A stretch of DNA of 64,000 bases from JBJSXJ01 sp044235425 (GCA_044235425.1 JBIIHW010000012.1:1-64000); one strand, 5' to 3'. Shown: positions 35,707 to 47,461, numbered from the stretch's first letter. Notes: a model not told the origin generated them from the letters alone. Made by a program: numbers and translations.

Positions 35707-36846
35707 ATGAAGCGTTTGTACTTTGACTATAACGCCACGACTCCCATCGCCCATGCCGTGCGCGATGCAATGCTTCCCTTCCTGAGTGAACATTTCGGGA
35801 ATCCCTCCAGCGGTCACGCGATGGGACGAGCGGTACGGGAGGCGATCGAAGATGCACGCGAGCAAGTGGCATCGCTGATCGGTGCCGAGCGGGAGGAGAT
35901 TATTTTCACGTCGGGTGGCACCGAAGCGAACAATCTCGCGCTCAAGGGAATCCTCCTGCGACAAGCGATTGAACTCGGCGCGCACATCGTCATCTCCGCG
36001 CTGGAACATCCCGCCATCGTCCAGCCAGCACGGTTTCTCGAACGTCTGGGATACGCACTGACCGTTGTGCCGGCCGAGCAATCCGGAGTTGTGTCACCGG
36101 ATGCGGTTGCGGCCGCCTTACGTCCGAACACAATCCTGGTCAGCATCATGCATGCGAACAACGAGATCGGTACGATTCAGCCGCTGCGCGAAGTGGCCGC
36201 CATCTGCCGCTCGCGCGGAATCCTGGTCCACACCGATGCGGCTCAGACCGTGGGCAAAATTCGCACCAAGGTGGATGACCTGGGCGTCGACTTGTTATCA
36301 ATCGCCGGACACAAAATGTACGCGCCGAAAGGGGTTGGTGCCCTGTACGTGCGACGTGGCACATCCCTGGAGCCCCTGCTGCACGGTGCCGGTCACGAGG
36401 GCGGTCTGCGAGCCGGCACAGAAAACGTCCCGTACATCATCGGGTTGGGCAAGGCGAGTTGGATGGCGAACAAAGCTCTCACCGAAACTTCGTCGCGACT
36501 GGGGACCCTACGCGATCAGCTACTGGCGGAACTGCGCCAAGCGATTCCCGATTTAACCGTCAACGGCGAAGCTGTCACTCGACTGCCAAATACGCTGAGC
36601 GTGAATTTTCCGCGAGTGTCCGGTGCTCAGCTGCTCACGCGGATCCCCGAACTTTGCGCCTCCACGGGCGCTGCTTGTCACTCCGGTTCCGGCCAGCTTT
36701 CCGCCACCCTGGAAGCGATTGGACACACGCCGCAATCTGCTCGTGGTACGGTGCGGCTGAGTTTGGGGTGGCATTCCACCGAAGACGAAGTACAGCAAGC
36801 GGCGAGCTTGTTACTGGATGCCTGGGAACGGCTATCCAACGAATAG
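35707..36846 (+). CDS. Cysteine desulfurase (NifS/IscS family)
   Basis: A 379-residue PLP enzyme. Landmarks: MKRLYFDYNATTPIA start, FTSGGTEANNLALKG, HPAIVQPARFLERLG, SIMHANNEIGTIQP, SIAGHKMYAPKGVG (PLP lysine), and the catalytic Cys in CASTGAACHSGSG near residue 325. The frame is open back to 35350, but the start at 35707 matches the family length and N-terminus. It removes sulfur from cysteine and would donate persulfide to the E1/carrier system or to iron-sulfur assembly. No iscU or iscA follows; a small membrane protein gene runs in the opposite direction after 4 bp. Confidence 0.92.
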   Translation: MKRLYFDYNATTPIAHAVRDAMLPFLSEHFGNPSSGHAMGRAVREAIEDAREQVASLIGAEREEIIFTSGGTEANNLALKGILLRQAIELGAHIVISALEHPAIVQPARFLERLGYALTVVPAEQSGVVSPDAVAAALRPNTILVSIMHANNEIGTIQPLREVAAICRSRGILVHTDAAQTVGKIRTKVDDLGVDLLSIAGHKMYAPKGVGALYVRRGTSLEPLLHGAGHEGGLRAGTENVPYIIGLGKASWMANKALTETSSRLGTLRDQLLAELRQAIPDLTVNGEAVTRLPNTLSVNFPRVSGAQLLTRIPELCASTGAACHSGSGQLSATLEAIGHTPQSARGTVRLSLGWHSTEDEVQQAASLLLDAWERLSNE

Positions 36847-36850
36847 CGGC

Positions 36851-37300
36851 TCACTCGATTGATCGCGCGGCTCGAGCGGTCGTATCGGGACAGGCTCGCT
36901 CCAATCGCCACGCTCGCCCCAAGATCAATGCGAAGGGAATCCACCAGATAAGATCATTGGTCAGAATGGTCGCCCCAGCTGACCAAGGCAGTTCCCCTTG
37001 TGAAGCGGCCCAGACAAAACCTATGGGCCCGAAGATTTTTCCCAATAGTCCGACGAGAACAATCGGCCAGTGGCGCTGAGTGTCGTAGGCGGCGATGGCG
37101 TAACCAACGCCATAAACACCGACAATCATGCCGATGCACTGCCATAAACTGGGATAATTCGGTGGGTCGATTCCGAGCCACTGAAATGGAAGCCGAGGGG
37201 CAAAAATCGCGAACGCTCCCCAGGCAAGGTTGTAAATCGCGGCAATCAGCAGACAGGTTTTCATCCAGGCAGGTTGCGCGGATCGGTTATCGGACGGCAT
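36851..37300 (-). CDS. Small four-helix membrane protein
   Basis: A 149-residue protein with about four transmembrane helices (LLIAAIYNLAWGAFAIFAP, SLWQCIGMIVGVYGVGYAIA, PIVLVGLLGKIFGPIGFVWA, LIWWIPFALILGRAWRL). It carries the sequence ATILTNDLIWW near the end. Its stop lies 4 bp from the desulfurase stop (convergent). It resembles widespread small membrane proteins of unknown function. Divergent from the 37379 gene. Confidence 0.75.
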   Translation of the reverse strand: MPSDNRSAQPAWMKTCLLIAAIYNLAWGAFAIFAPRLPFQWLGIDPPNYPSLWQCIGMIVGVYGVGYAIAAYDTQRHWPIVLVGLLGKIFGPIGFVWAASQGELPWSAGATILTNDLIWWIPFALILGRAWRLERACPDTTARAARSIE

Positions 37301-37378
37301 AAAAGTCGGTCCCTACGGCTTGGGAAAGGATTCGAGAAGAGAGAGCTGTTTGAGTTTCTTACCGATGATGGGTGGACG

Positions 37379-37819
37379 ATGATCACGGAACAGGGCTGGC
37401 TGATTACTCACTGGGTTTGCACATTGTTCATGGTTGGTTTGATCTGGTTCGTGCAAGTTGTTCACTATCCACTGATGGCTTATGTTGGCCGCGAGGCCTT
37501 CACTTTGTATTCGCAACTGCATCAATTCTGGACCACGTGGGTGGTGGCGGGACCCATGCTGGGTGAAGTGCTCACGCTTGCCATGGTCCTTTACTATCGC
37601 CCGGAACGAATCGCTTCGCCCGCCTTCGGGATCGCCACCCTCTGCCTCGTGGTCGTCTGGGTCTCAACCGCGGCTCTGCAAGTACCGCTGCACGGCAAGT
37701 TACTTTCCGGTTACGACGAAGCGGTCATCCAGCGACTTGTACTCACCAACTGGGTCCGCACGATCGCGTGGTCGTTACGCGGAGTGGCAGTGGGTATCGA
37801 ATTGTTTGGTCACCGCTGA
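37379..37819 (+). CDS. Small four-helix membrane protein
   Basis: A 146-residue protein with four transmembrane helices (WVCTLFMVGLIWFVQVV, TWVVAGPMLGEVLTLAMVLYY, FGIATLCLVVVWVSTAALQV and a last one near WSLRGVAVGIEL). The first helix pair carries the His-rich HYPLMAYVGREAF and HQFW segments. The start MITEQGW at 37379 is used; an upstream extension from 37274 is not hydrophobic. It lies divergent from the preceding gene with a gap under 80 bp. Family not assigned. Confidence 0.7.
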   Translation: MITEQGWLITHWVCTLFMVGLIWFVQVVHYPLMAYVGREAFTLYSQLHQFWTTWVVAGPMLGEVLTLAMVLYYRPERIASPAFGIATLCLVVVWVSTAALQVPLHGKLLSGYDEAVIQRLVLTNWVRTIAWSLRGVAVGIELFGHR

Positions 37820-37876
37820 GACTACCGCACGGCAGCGCGAGGAGTAACCGCTGACGAGCGAACAATACGTCCGTGA

Positions 37877-39619
37877 TCAGCTCGTCGCGGGAGGCTGTTT
37901 GGCGGTTTCCAAGCTGGTCATCTCGCGGTGCAAGATATTGAGTAATGTTTGCAAGAAGACGACGATCATGGGTCCAACGAGAATTCCCACCGGCCCCAAT
38001 GCCTGCACTCCACCTAAGATACTGAGTAGTGCCAGCAGCGGATGGATATTCGAATGGCCTTTGAGAATGACCGGCTTCACCACGTTATCCGACTGGGACA
38101 CAACGACGGCACAGTAAACTGCCAGGATGATCGCCGTCCAGATGCGGCCTTCCACAAATCCCATCCAGGCAACAACCGGCACCCACACCGATAACGCTCC
38201 GACGAACGGAATCATCGCAAAGACGATTGTGAGGAGCACCAGCAGTGCCACGGAGCCGGTATCCGCGAAATAAAAACCGATGCCCGCCAGTACCCCTTGA
38301 ACGACAGCTGAAACTAACGTCGCCAACACCACCGCTCGACTAATACGCCCGAACTCGGTGAGCAGTTCCTCCTGATGACGCACGTCGAGTGGCACCAGAC
38401 GCATGACGGTGACGGTCATCTTCTTCCCATCCGCGAAAAAGAAGAAGACGGACACGATCATGATGATCGTACCGAAGATCAACTTCGCGGCGAAGCCAGC
38501 GGTGGCGTTCGCGGCCGGTACCAGTAGCTCCTGCAGCTCACGCACCAATCGATCCTTCAGTTCCTGCACCTGCTGAGCGTTGGGATAAATCACTCGCTTC
38601 GCGACCACGCGCCACGCACCACCGGGCAGCGTCGCCTGCAATCGCTCAAACTCTCCCTTGGCCGACCGCACCAGCTCCAGATAGGAATCATGATCTTCCC
38701 GATCCAACGCCTGGTGGACACTCGCCAATTGCAGACTCAACGTATCCATCTGACGATGCACTTCGGTGAGTTCGGGGCGAGCGGCATTCGATTGCCGCAG
38801 CGGCAATTGTCGCTGCAGATTAAGCAGCCGTGCCCGGAGCGTTTCCAGGGTTGCTAGTCGCTCGATGTAGTACGTCGGCGCAAACGCTGGTTCGTCGATT
38901 GCAGACGGAGTGCTGTGATCCGGAGTCGCAGTTGAGCTTTTGCCATCGGCCAGAGTCGCCTGGGAGTCCACCACAGCGCCGGGGAGTGATCGATTACCGG
39001 CCAAGTTATCGTCCGTCACGGGCTTGGTCGGCGATTGAGTGGCGACCGGTTTCGCTTCCGCCGCTGAGTCGTCTGGCAAATGCTTTGCGGACGCTTGCGG
39101 GTCGGAGGGAACGATGTCGGGTGAACTGGGATTGGGCGAGTTGCGATCGGGTGAGTTGAAATCGGCAGATTTTGGTCCTGTTACTTCGAGTGCGGGCGAT
39201 TCAACCAGCGGCACCGCTTCGGGTTCCAAGAGGAGATCGTCGAACAGGGGCGTCATTTCCAGGGTTTCTTCGAGGAGCGGTAGGTCGAGTCGCAGGAGGA
39301 TTTGCAGACGCTGGATCTGCCGAGTAACTCGATTGGCATCGAATTGCCGCGCGACGGATATGGCTTCGTTCGCGGCGAGTGTGAGAGACCAGATGAGCGG
39401 AACGAAGACGATCAAAACCACGGCGGTGGTGGCGATTCCAGCGGCCAACATGGCGTGACGCACGCGTACGACCAGCCATTCATGCAGCGGCTTGAAGATG
39501 ACCACCAGCAAAGCGGCCAGGAAGAGCGGCAACAGGAAGCCCGACATCACTCGGTAAAAACCAAGTGATACGGCGACAATGATCGCGACGAGCAGCCAGA
39601 AAGAAACAATTCGAGTCAT
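37877..39619 (-). CDS. AI-2E transporter/PerM family protein with a large soluble insert
   Basis: A 580-residue membrane protein. Three N-terminal helices (SFWLLVAIIVAVSLGFYRVM, FLAALLVVIFKPLH, MLAAGIATTAVVLIVFV) and a C-terminal block (GTIIMIVSVFFFFADGKKM, VLLTIVFAMIPFVGALSVWVP, LLALLSILGGVQALGPVGIL) match the family. Between residues about 80 and 350 lies an insert of roughly 270 residues: low-complexity, with NSPDRNSPNPSSPD and then a helical stretch RLATLETLRARLLNLQRQ. Ordinary members are about 350-400 residues, so this one is enlarged. Function in this family is mixed (small-molecule efflux, ion antiport). Confidence 0.82.
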   Translation of the reverse strand: MTRIVSFWLLVAIIVAVSLGFYRVMSGFLLPLFLAALLVVIFKPLHEWLVVRVRHAMLAAGIATTAVVLIVFVPLIWSLTLAANEAISVARQFDANRVTRQIQRLQILLRLDLPLLEETLEMTPLFDDLLLEPEAVPLVESPALEVTGPKSADFNSPDRNSPNPSSPDIVPSDPQASAKHLPDDSAAEAKPVATQSPTKPVTDDNLAGNRSLPGAVVDSQATLADGKSSTATPDHSTPSAIDEPAFAPTYYIERLATLETLRARLLNLQRQLPLRQSNAARPELTEVHRQMDTLSLQLASVHQALDREDHDSYLELVRSAKGEFERLQATLPGGAWRVVAKRVIYPNAQQVQELKDRLVRELQELLVPAANATAGFAAKLIFGTIIMIVSVFFFFADGKKMTVTVMRLVPLDVRHQEELLTEFGRISRAVVLATLVSAVVQGVLAGIGFYFADTGSVALLVLLTIVFAMIPFVGALSVWVPVVAWMGFVEGRIWTAIILAVYCAVVVSQSDNVVKPVILKGHSNIHPLLALLSILGGVQALGPVGILVGPMIVVFLQTLLNILHREMTSLETAKQPPATS

Positions 39620-39740
39620 GCGGACCTACGCGGAGATGCCACTTGCTTGATCGCGCCTATCTCAAGAGAATACTCGCATCCAGGGCTGATTGTCGAGCAC
39701 TCAGCCGAGTTGGTGTTGTTTCCTGGTGCGGGAGGTGTAC

Positions 39741-40856
39741 GTGCAAAAGAGTCGATTGAGTAGACCATGGACGCGATGGCTCAAGCTCGTCTTTCACCTG
39801 CTCGTCTTGACTCTGGTTATTTGGGGAATCAGGCACACGATCCAAAAGTCGCTCGCCGAATTTCGGCGGCAGGAGTTCGCTTGGTCGGAAGTACATTTCG
39901 AGTGGCTCCTGGGAACCGGTCTCTGTTACCTCCTCGGCACTCTGCCCGCGTGGTGGCTCTGGCATCGAGTTTTGTGGGCGATGGGTCAGCAGCCCCATTG
40001 GTGGACATCCTGGCGAGCCTACACGATTGGGCATCTCGGAAAGTATGTGCCCGGTAAGGCGATGGTCGTCGTGCTGCGCGCCGCCCTGGTGATGGGTCCG
40101 CGAGTGGATAAAGCGATCGCCGCGGCGGCCGTCTTCGTAGAAACGCTCACCGTTATTGCCGTGAGCGCCATGCTGGCCGGTATCTTACTCATCTGGCACT
40201 CGCTCAGCGGCAGCGCCACACATCAGCTGGAATTGCCCGGTGGTCACCATCCGCATTTTCTTTTGTTCCTCGCCAGTGGACTGGTGATCTGCACCGGTAT
40301 TCCCTCCCTGCCTCCGGTATTTCGGCGCGTGATTCTACTGCTGCGCGTGGATCGAGCGAGTCCGCAGATCGCGCCCGCACTGCAGCAGCTAAGACTGCCC
40401 CTGATGGCCTCCGGTTGGATCATGAATGCCGGTGGCTGTTTTCTCTACGGCTTAAGTTTATGGTGTACGATGCGCGCTTTACCGCCTGGCATGGTCGCCT
40501 CCGGTACAGACTCGCTGGCGCAGATTCAACAGGTCGCCGCATCGTCCCCCGCGACCGCCGCCGATGTTCTCTCGTGGCAAGCCTTGCCCCAAATCTTACC
40601 ACTGATCACGGCGGGACTGGTCTTGGCGGTCGTCGCCGGCTTTGTGTCGTTGATTCCTGGCGGAGCGGGAGTGCGGGAAATGGTGATGATTGCCGTCTTG
40701 GCTCCCCAGTTTGGTGAACTCGCCGCCGTCCTCTCGGCACTGCTCTTGCGGCTCGTCTGGTTGTTGACGGAGCTATTCATCTGTCCGATCTTGTATGCTA
40801 TCCGACCTCGTACCCCCGCCACGGACGCCGGTCCCGCGCCCGAACCAGCCGCCTGA
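39741..40856 (+). CDS. Flippase-like membrane protein (UPF0104/LPG_synthase_TM)
   Basis: A 371-residue protein from GTG 39741, with GGGAGG about 5 nt upstream. About eight transmembrane helices (LKLVFHLLVLTLVIWGIRH, LLGTGLCYLLGTLPAWWLW, VIAVSAMLAGILLIW, LVLAVVAGFVSLIPGGAGVRE) and the family's HLGKYVPGKAMVV and FVSLIPGGAGVREMVM signatures. It is the membrane domain also found at the front of MprF, without a synthetase. Domain relatives translocate lipids. It is followed 34 bp later by a GT2 gene and then a GT-C-like gene. I infer translocation of the polyprenol sugar made by the GT2. Confidence 0.85.
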   Translation: MQKSRLSRPWTRWLKLVFHLLVLTLVIWGIRHTIQKSLAEFRRQEFAWSEVHFEWLLGTGLCYLLGTLPAWWLWHRVLWAMGQQPHWWTSWRAYTIGHLGKYVPGKAMVVVLRAALVMGPRVDKAIAAAAVFVETLTVIAVSAMLAGILLIWHSLSGSATHQLELPGGHHPHFLLFLASGLVICTGIPSLPPVFRRVILLLRVDRASPQIAPALQQLRLPLMASGWIMNAGGCFLYGLSLWCTMRALPPGMVASGTDSLAQIQQVAASSPATAADVLSWQALPQILPLITAGLVLAVVAGFVSLIPGGAGVREMVMIAVLAPQFGELAAVLSALLLRLVWLLTELFICPILYAIRPRTPATDAGPAPEPAA

Positions 40857-40890
40857 CATCCGCACACCGTTGATATCCGGAAAGGATGCG

Positions 40891-41918
40891 ATGATTTCCG
40901 CCGTCATTCCCGTTTACAACGAAGCGGCCAGTTTGCCGCAATTGCACTCGGAGTTATCCGCTGTGGCTGCCACGCGCGCCGAGGAATTTGAGATGCTGTT
41001 CGTCGACGACGGCTCGACGGATGAATCATGGAACGTGATTCATCATTTGGCCGGCCAAGATGCACGCGTACGGGGCATTCGTCTACGCCGCAACTTTGGT
41101 AAAGCCGCCGCACTCGATGCTGGTTTTCAAGCTGCCCAGGGCGTAATCGTCTTTTCCCTCGATGCCGACCTCCAAGATGATCCACGCGAGATTCCGCGTT
41201 TTTTGGACAAGCTAGCCGACGGTTACGACGTGGTCAGCGGCTGGAAACAGGTGCGGCACGATCCACTCGAAAAACGACTGCCCTCGAAACTCTTCAATTG
41301 GCTGGTGAGCTCTCTGACGAACGTCCGCCTGCACGATCACAACTGCGGTTTTAAATGTTATCGCAGAGCCGTCTTCCAGGAGGTTCGTCTGTACGGAGAA
41401 CTCCATCGCTTCGTCCCGGTGCTCGCCGCCGCCCGCGGCTGGAAAGTTGGCGAGCTCGTCGTGCAACACCGAGCTCGCCAGCATGGCAAATCGAAATATG
41501 GCTGGGCGCGTTACCTGCGCGGCTTCCTCGACTTGCTCACCGTCCGCTTCTTGACCGGTTACGGCAGCCGACCCGCTCACTTTCTCGGGACCTTTGGCAT
41601 CCTCTGTTTCCTCATCGGACTCGCCGGTAACACCTACGCTGGCCTCTACTGGATCTGGTCTCAACTGCATCCCGAAGCCCATCTCGCGCCGCTCCATCAG
41701 CGTCCCATCGCTCTCTACTCCTGGGGCTGTCTCTTGTTTGGCGTACAACTGCTGTCGATCGGCTTCCTGGCCGAACTCATCACCGCGCAAGCGCGTGGAG
41801 CCGCCACTTGGTATGCCATTCGAGAGCAAACGACGGCGCCCGAAAATCCGCCGCCCAGCCAGCCAACCATCGCCTCGCACTCTGCGCCAGCCGCTCCACG
41901 GCAGGAAGGTGGTTCGAC

Positions 41919-41922
<4 letters not shown>
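40891..41922 (+). CDS. GT2 family polyprenol-phosphate glycosyltransferase (GtrB/DPM1-like)
   Basis: A 343-residue glycosyltransferase. The GT-A domain has LFVDDGSTDES and LDADLQDDPREIP (the DxD region), with KAAALDAGFQAAQG and GELHRFVPVLAAARGWKVGE. Two C-terminal transmembrane helices (FGILCFLIGLAGNTYAG, LFGVQLLSIGFLAELI) follow, as in GtrB and bacterial dolichol-phosphate mannose synthases. The start at 40891 (MISAVIPVYNE) has AAAGGA 5-9 nt upstream; a longer frame to 40795 overlaps the previous gene. Makes a polyprenyl-phosphate sugar. Its stop shares bases with the next start (GTGA). Confidence 0.9.
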
Positions 41923-43754
<1,832 letters not shown>

Positions 43755-43811
43755 TCCCCCGTGAATCCACCGATTCATGCGCGTGATTCGTACCTTTCGT
43801 GGGAGCTCCAC

Positions 43812-43883
43812 CATTCGTGGCATTCGTGGAATTCGTGGAATTCGTGCAATTCGTGCAATTCGTGCAATTCGTGCAATTCGTGG
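43812..43883 (+). repeat. 9-bp tandem repeat, 8 units (attcgtg core)
   Basis: Eight 9-bp units, [ca]attcgtg[gc], in the gap between two convergent genes. Order: c-g, c-g, a-g, four a-c, a-g. The whole gap 43755-43969 holds no other feature I can read, apart from a ttcgtgggagctccaccatt stretch that precedes the array. Confidence 0.97.
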
Positions 43884-43969
43884 TTCTGGCCACCCTCCGA
43901 ACGATTCATGATCGCGCTTCGCGGTTCCAGCTTCGCGGTTCCTGATGTATCAGCTGGCAATCCAGTCAC

Positions 43970-46900
43970 TCAGCGATGAAGCAAACTGGGATCGAGCCCC
44001 AACGTGCCAAGCCGAGCTTGCCGGGCAGCAGGCGTTGCCAGGTCGCTGAGCTTGCGAGTGACGAGATCAAGTTGATTTTTTAGCTGCAGACGACGTGCCG
44101 CTCGCTGATGAATTTTGTCATCCAGGAAGCGCTGCAAGTAATTTGCTTGTTCTTGCCAATGCCGTACATCGGACTCGTGCTTGCAGTCCAGTCGCTGCTG
44201 ATACCAGTCGCTCTGGAGAAGCGATGGCAGCGTGAACATCGCACGGATGTCGGGATGGCGAGCATCCCGGCCGGCGCTGTGGCCCTCAGCCATGATTTCC
44301 AGAATCGCTTTCAGAGGTGGACAGGCCAGTTCAATCGAGCCGTCCAAAAAGTACTGCTTCGCCACTCGAGTGTGCGCCTCGCAGATATACTTGATGCCGT
44401 CGGCAAACGCCGCCGCATCCTGCAATTCGGGCCGCAAAATTGTTTCCTCGAATACCTGTGCCGGGTTATCGAATATGCGTCCGAAAAAAGCCCGCACGAA
44501 CCGCTCCGTCATGCGATAACCCAAGCGACTCGCCAAGATTCGCTCACCTTGATAATCATAATCCTCCAGTGGCTCGAACAACCCCTCGGCAATCAGCCGC
44601 TGAGGATCACGTTCATCTGGCGACAGCCGGCACCAGATTTCCGGAATCAGATAACTCACGTCATGATCGACTCGCATGCGCGGCCCGATGTGGCCGGCCG
44701 CGGTCGAGAATCCCACGAGTTCGGTAAGCAGAAAACTTACCAGTGCATTGTTCAAGTCAATGATCGGCAGAACCGCATTGAAAGGCCCCTTGGTGAGTGC
44801 TCCCTCGGAACCGGCCCCCGTCGTCGACGGACTTTTGCCCGTCAGCGAGCAGATAAAATCCATGAACAGTTCAGGTAATTCCTGAAAGTGCAGCGGATTG
44901 TAAACGGCTAAACCACGAATCCTGTGAGACGGTTCCGCGGGATTATTCCGCCGCCCAAACAGAACGGAATTGACCGGTAGCGGTACTGGCTGCGAGGCGG
45001 GTATGGCTCGATACAGGCGAGTCCCCATCTCGGCGACGTAGCGGTCTAGCGGACGAGCGAGATCGGGCCGTAGCTGCAGATAACGTGGATTTTTGGTTGG
45101 CTTACCATCCACCATCCGCGGCCTGGAGGAACTCACCACATAGCCCTCGCCATCGGCCGCCACCTCGCTCAGCAACTGCTGCATCGGCTGCGTGTACTCG
45201 GCAAAGTCGACCACATATTCCACAACTTGACGGATCTCTGCCGCCGGCAAAGGCTCAAAGTTGGCGATGAAATTATCACGGCGAGCGAGATCGGCTTCGG
45301 TTTGCTCGTCGAGTCCGCGGTGGACTGCATCATCTGGCCGCTGAAACAACCGCCGTTCACAGTTCTCCACAAACTTATAACTCATCGCTCGCTGACTGGG
45401 ATTCAAATAGTTTAAAGCCGTCTTGGGCACGACGACCGATGCGGAAATATCGTCTTGAGTCTGCACTTTTGCGGCCGGTGCAAAATCTTGGCGCAATTTG
45501 AAAGTGCGCCAGTTCCCCTGTTCATCGAATCCCACTCGCAAATAGCTCCCTACCAACTTGCGATTGCGATATTTTAATTCATGCCCCGGAACTCCATTCA
45601 CAATATCAACCGTGAAATATTGCCGCCAATTACTATCCCAGGTTGGATCTTGAAATCTTTTGATAATAAACGCTAAGGAATAAACATAATTCGGAATGGA
45701 AGCTAACCAGTTATTGTATTCGTCTGTGTAATCATGTGAGGGCGTGAGTAGTTTGATTAAACTGCCCAGCGAACGGCGAGGATCCAGTGCAGCTCGGCTG
45801 GGTTTCTGCTGATAATCCGGCACGACACTGCTGCCAGGACGCCAGCGAGTGGAATAATCCTTATCGAAAATCTGCTGGACTAAATCCAGATCATGCTTCA
45901 GGTCAGCGACAAAAATTGGGCCATACAGCATGTAATCCACCAGCGACTTGCTGATTTCACTTTTCCCACCACCACTCACCGTACACGGCTTGTGGCAGGA
46001 AGCCCCTTCACCCGCAGTGCCAATCAATCGCCACGTGGGAGCGGCTGGATGCTTGTCCATCTGCAAGCGATACCCCGAAGGCGCCATGTAAATCCGGCCC
46101 GGCAGTAGCGGAATCGATTGCCGCTGCCCATGCGCCATCCAATAGATTTTTTGGTCGCCCAGTGTCGCGTGAGCATCTTCGGGAATATAGATCAACTGCG
46201 AGTAGTGGCGATCGACGCCGTATCCCTCCGGATGAATGTCAATCCACTCACTGTAATCCCGCGCCAAATCAGCAAACGTGCGTCCGTTATAACGACGACT
46301 ATTGGCCTGAAACTCATCACCTAAATTAAAACTCGCAAACGCCAGCGCTCCACCCGCATGCTCCTCCTCAACATCCCCCAATAAGTTTGCCGAAAAACTT
46401 ATCTGCGTTTTTACTTCCTTTTTACAATATCCAAAGTAGTTGTCGGCGATGAGCGTGACGATGACGCCGGCATCACTACGGCACGTCAGCTTAAACGCCT
46501 GGCCTTTGTTATAGAGTTCATCCTCGTCCTGCCAGCACATCCCCTCTCGTCGCTGACGCTCCGTGGCCCGATCATAATGCGGCAAACCGACCTCGCGTTT
46601 GGTGAGCTGGGTGAGATGCGGAGCGAGAATCACACAGCCCGTGTGGCCGGTCCAGTGAGCAACATGCAGTGCCGCATCATTCTCGGGCAAGTAAGGGTCA
46701 CCACCGTTGCCGAAAATCGTTTCTACGAAATCTAAGTTGCTGATGAGCCCGGCGGGAGCGAAAAAACGAACCTCCATCCGTCGTTCTTCGACGCAGCCGC
46801 GTACCAACGGAACCACCAGCGGTCGAATCAATAGGGAAACAAACGTGTGGATCGGCTGAGCGTCATCGGCCGTAAACGGTAACAGCGCCAACTCGCGCGG

Positions 46901-47461
46901 CGCACGCCAGGCCTGCTCCAACAAAAGCGCAAACGTCGCCCGCGGCACCGCCACCTTGTCTGCCGGCACCGCCATCCAGCCTTCCGTCACATGAAAGGTA
47001 CCCTGAGTCGTACGCCGGTCGGTCCGCGTATTGTGCAAAACCCCATTCCGCACTCGATAAGAATCCACCAGGGAATTGCTAAACGTGTCACGCTCGGCCG
47101 GCAACGACAGCTCCCGAGCCATCCCCGGACGATCCAACACCAGCGTTTGACTCGGCAATCGAAGTGCCGACGAAGGTGCTACCGAACCCAAATAAGCGGC
47201 TAAAAACCGTTCGATCCGCTGGTCTGCTGCACAACTCGAGTCCCCCAGCGCATGCAGCCGCTCGGACAGCGAGTAGAGCAGTTGCGTGGCAGCGTCTCCC
47301 TGCCGAGCCGCATCCTCGACCGCCACCGGAGCCAGTCCATCCGCTATCCGCTTCAGTTCGATATACCGCCGCAGCTCCTCCCGTTTAGCTTGCTGCCCCG
47401 CCCGACTCCCAGGGCCCTCATCAGCCAATGAATTCGCTGAAGAACGAAAGCTGTGTGACAT
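43970..47461 (-). CDS. Large soluble protein, possible PPi-type PEP carboxykinase
   Basis: An 1163-residue soluble protein. The start MSHSFRSSANSLADE at 47461 is preferred (AGGA 6 nt upstream) over the one four codons earlier. No signal peptide or membrane helix. Landmark: VSGGGKSEISKSLVDYM with G497-G499, K500 and S501, a glycine-rich loop like the nucleotide-phosphate loops of PEP carboxykinases. Other conserved-looking segments are DEFQANSRRYNGRTFADLARD, GTAGEGASCHKPCTV and DCKHESDVRHW. The length and the GGGKSE loop fit the PPi-dependent PEP carboxykinase family as I remember it (about 1100-1190 residues), which would make PEP from oxaloacetate with pyrophosphate. This is tentative. Divergent from leuC. 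Confidence 0.45.
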   Translation of the reverse strand: MSHSFRSSANSLADEGPGSRAGQQAKREELRRYIELKRIADGLAPVAVEDAARQGDAATQLLYSLSERLHALGDSSCAADQRIERFLAAYLGSVAPSSALRLPSQTLVLDRPGMARELSLPAERDTFSNSLVDSYRVRNGVLHNTRTDRRTTQGTFHVTEGWMAVPADKVAVPRATFALLLEQAWRAPRELALLPFTADDAQPIHTFVSLLIRPLVVPLVRGCVEERRMEVRFFAPAGLISNLDFVETIFGNGGDPYLPENDAALHVAHWTGHTGCVILAPHLTQLTKREVGLPHYDRATERQRREGMCWQDEDELYNKGQAFKLTCRSDAGVIVTLIADNYFGYCKKEVKTQISFSANLLGDVEEEHAGGALAFASFNLGDEFQANSRRYNGRTFADLARDYSEWIDIHPEGYGVDRHYSQLIYIPEDAHATLGDQKIYWMAHGQRQSIPLLPGRIYMAPSGYRLQMDKHPAAPTWRLIGTAGEGASCHKPCTVSGGGKSEISKSLVDYMLYGPIFVADLKHDLDLVQQIFDKDYSTRWRPGSSVVPDYQQKPSRAALDPRRSLGSLIKLLTPSHDYTDEYNNWLASIPNYVYSLAFIIKRFQDPTWDSNWRQYFTVDIVNGVPGHELKYRNRKLVGSYLRVGFDEQGNWRTFKLRQDFAPAAKVQTQDDISASVVVPKTALNYLNPSQRAMSYKFVENCERRLFQRPDDAVHRGLDEQTEADLARRDNFIANFEPLPAAEIRQVVEYVVDFAEYTQPMQQLLSEVAADGEGYVVSSSRPRMVDGKPTKNPRYLQLRPDLARPLDRYVAEMGTRLYRAIPASQPVPLPVNSVLFGRRNNPAEPSHRIRGLAVYNPLHFQELPELFMDFICSLTGKSPSTTGAGSEGALTKGPFNAVLPIIDLNNALVSFLLTELVGFSTAAGHIGPRMRVDHDVSYLIPEIWCRLSPDERDPQRLIAEGLFEPLEDYDYQGERILASRLGYRMTERFVRAFFGRIFDNPAQVFEETILRPELQDAAAFADGIKYICEAHTRVAKQYFLDGSIELACPPLKAILEIMAEGHSAGRDARHPDIRAMFTLPSLLQSDWYQQRLDCKHESDVRHWQEQANYLQRFLDDKIHQRAARRLQLKNQLDLVTRKLSDLATPAARQARLGTLGLDPSLLHR

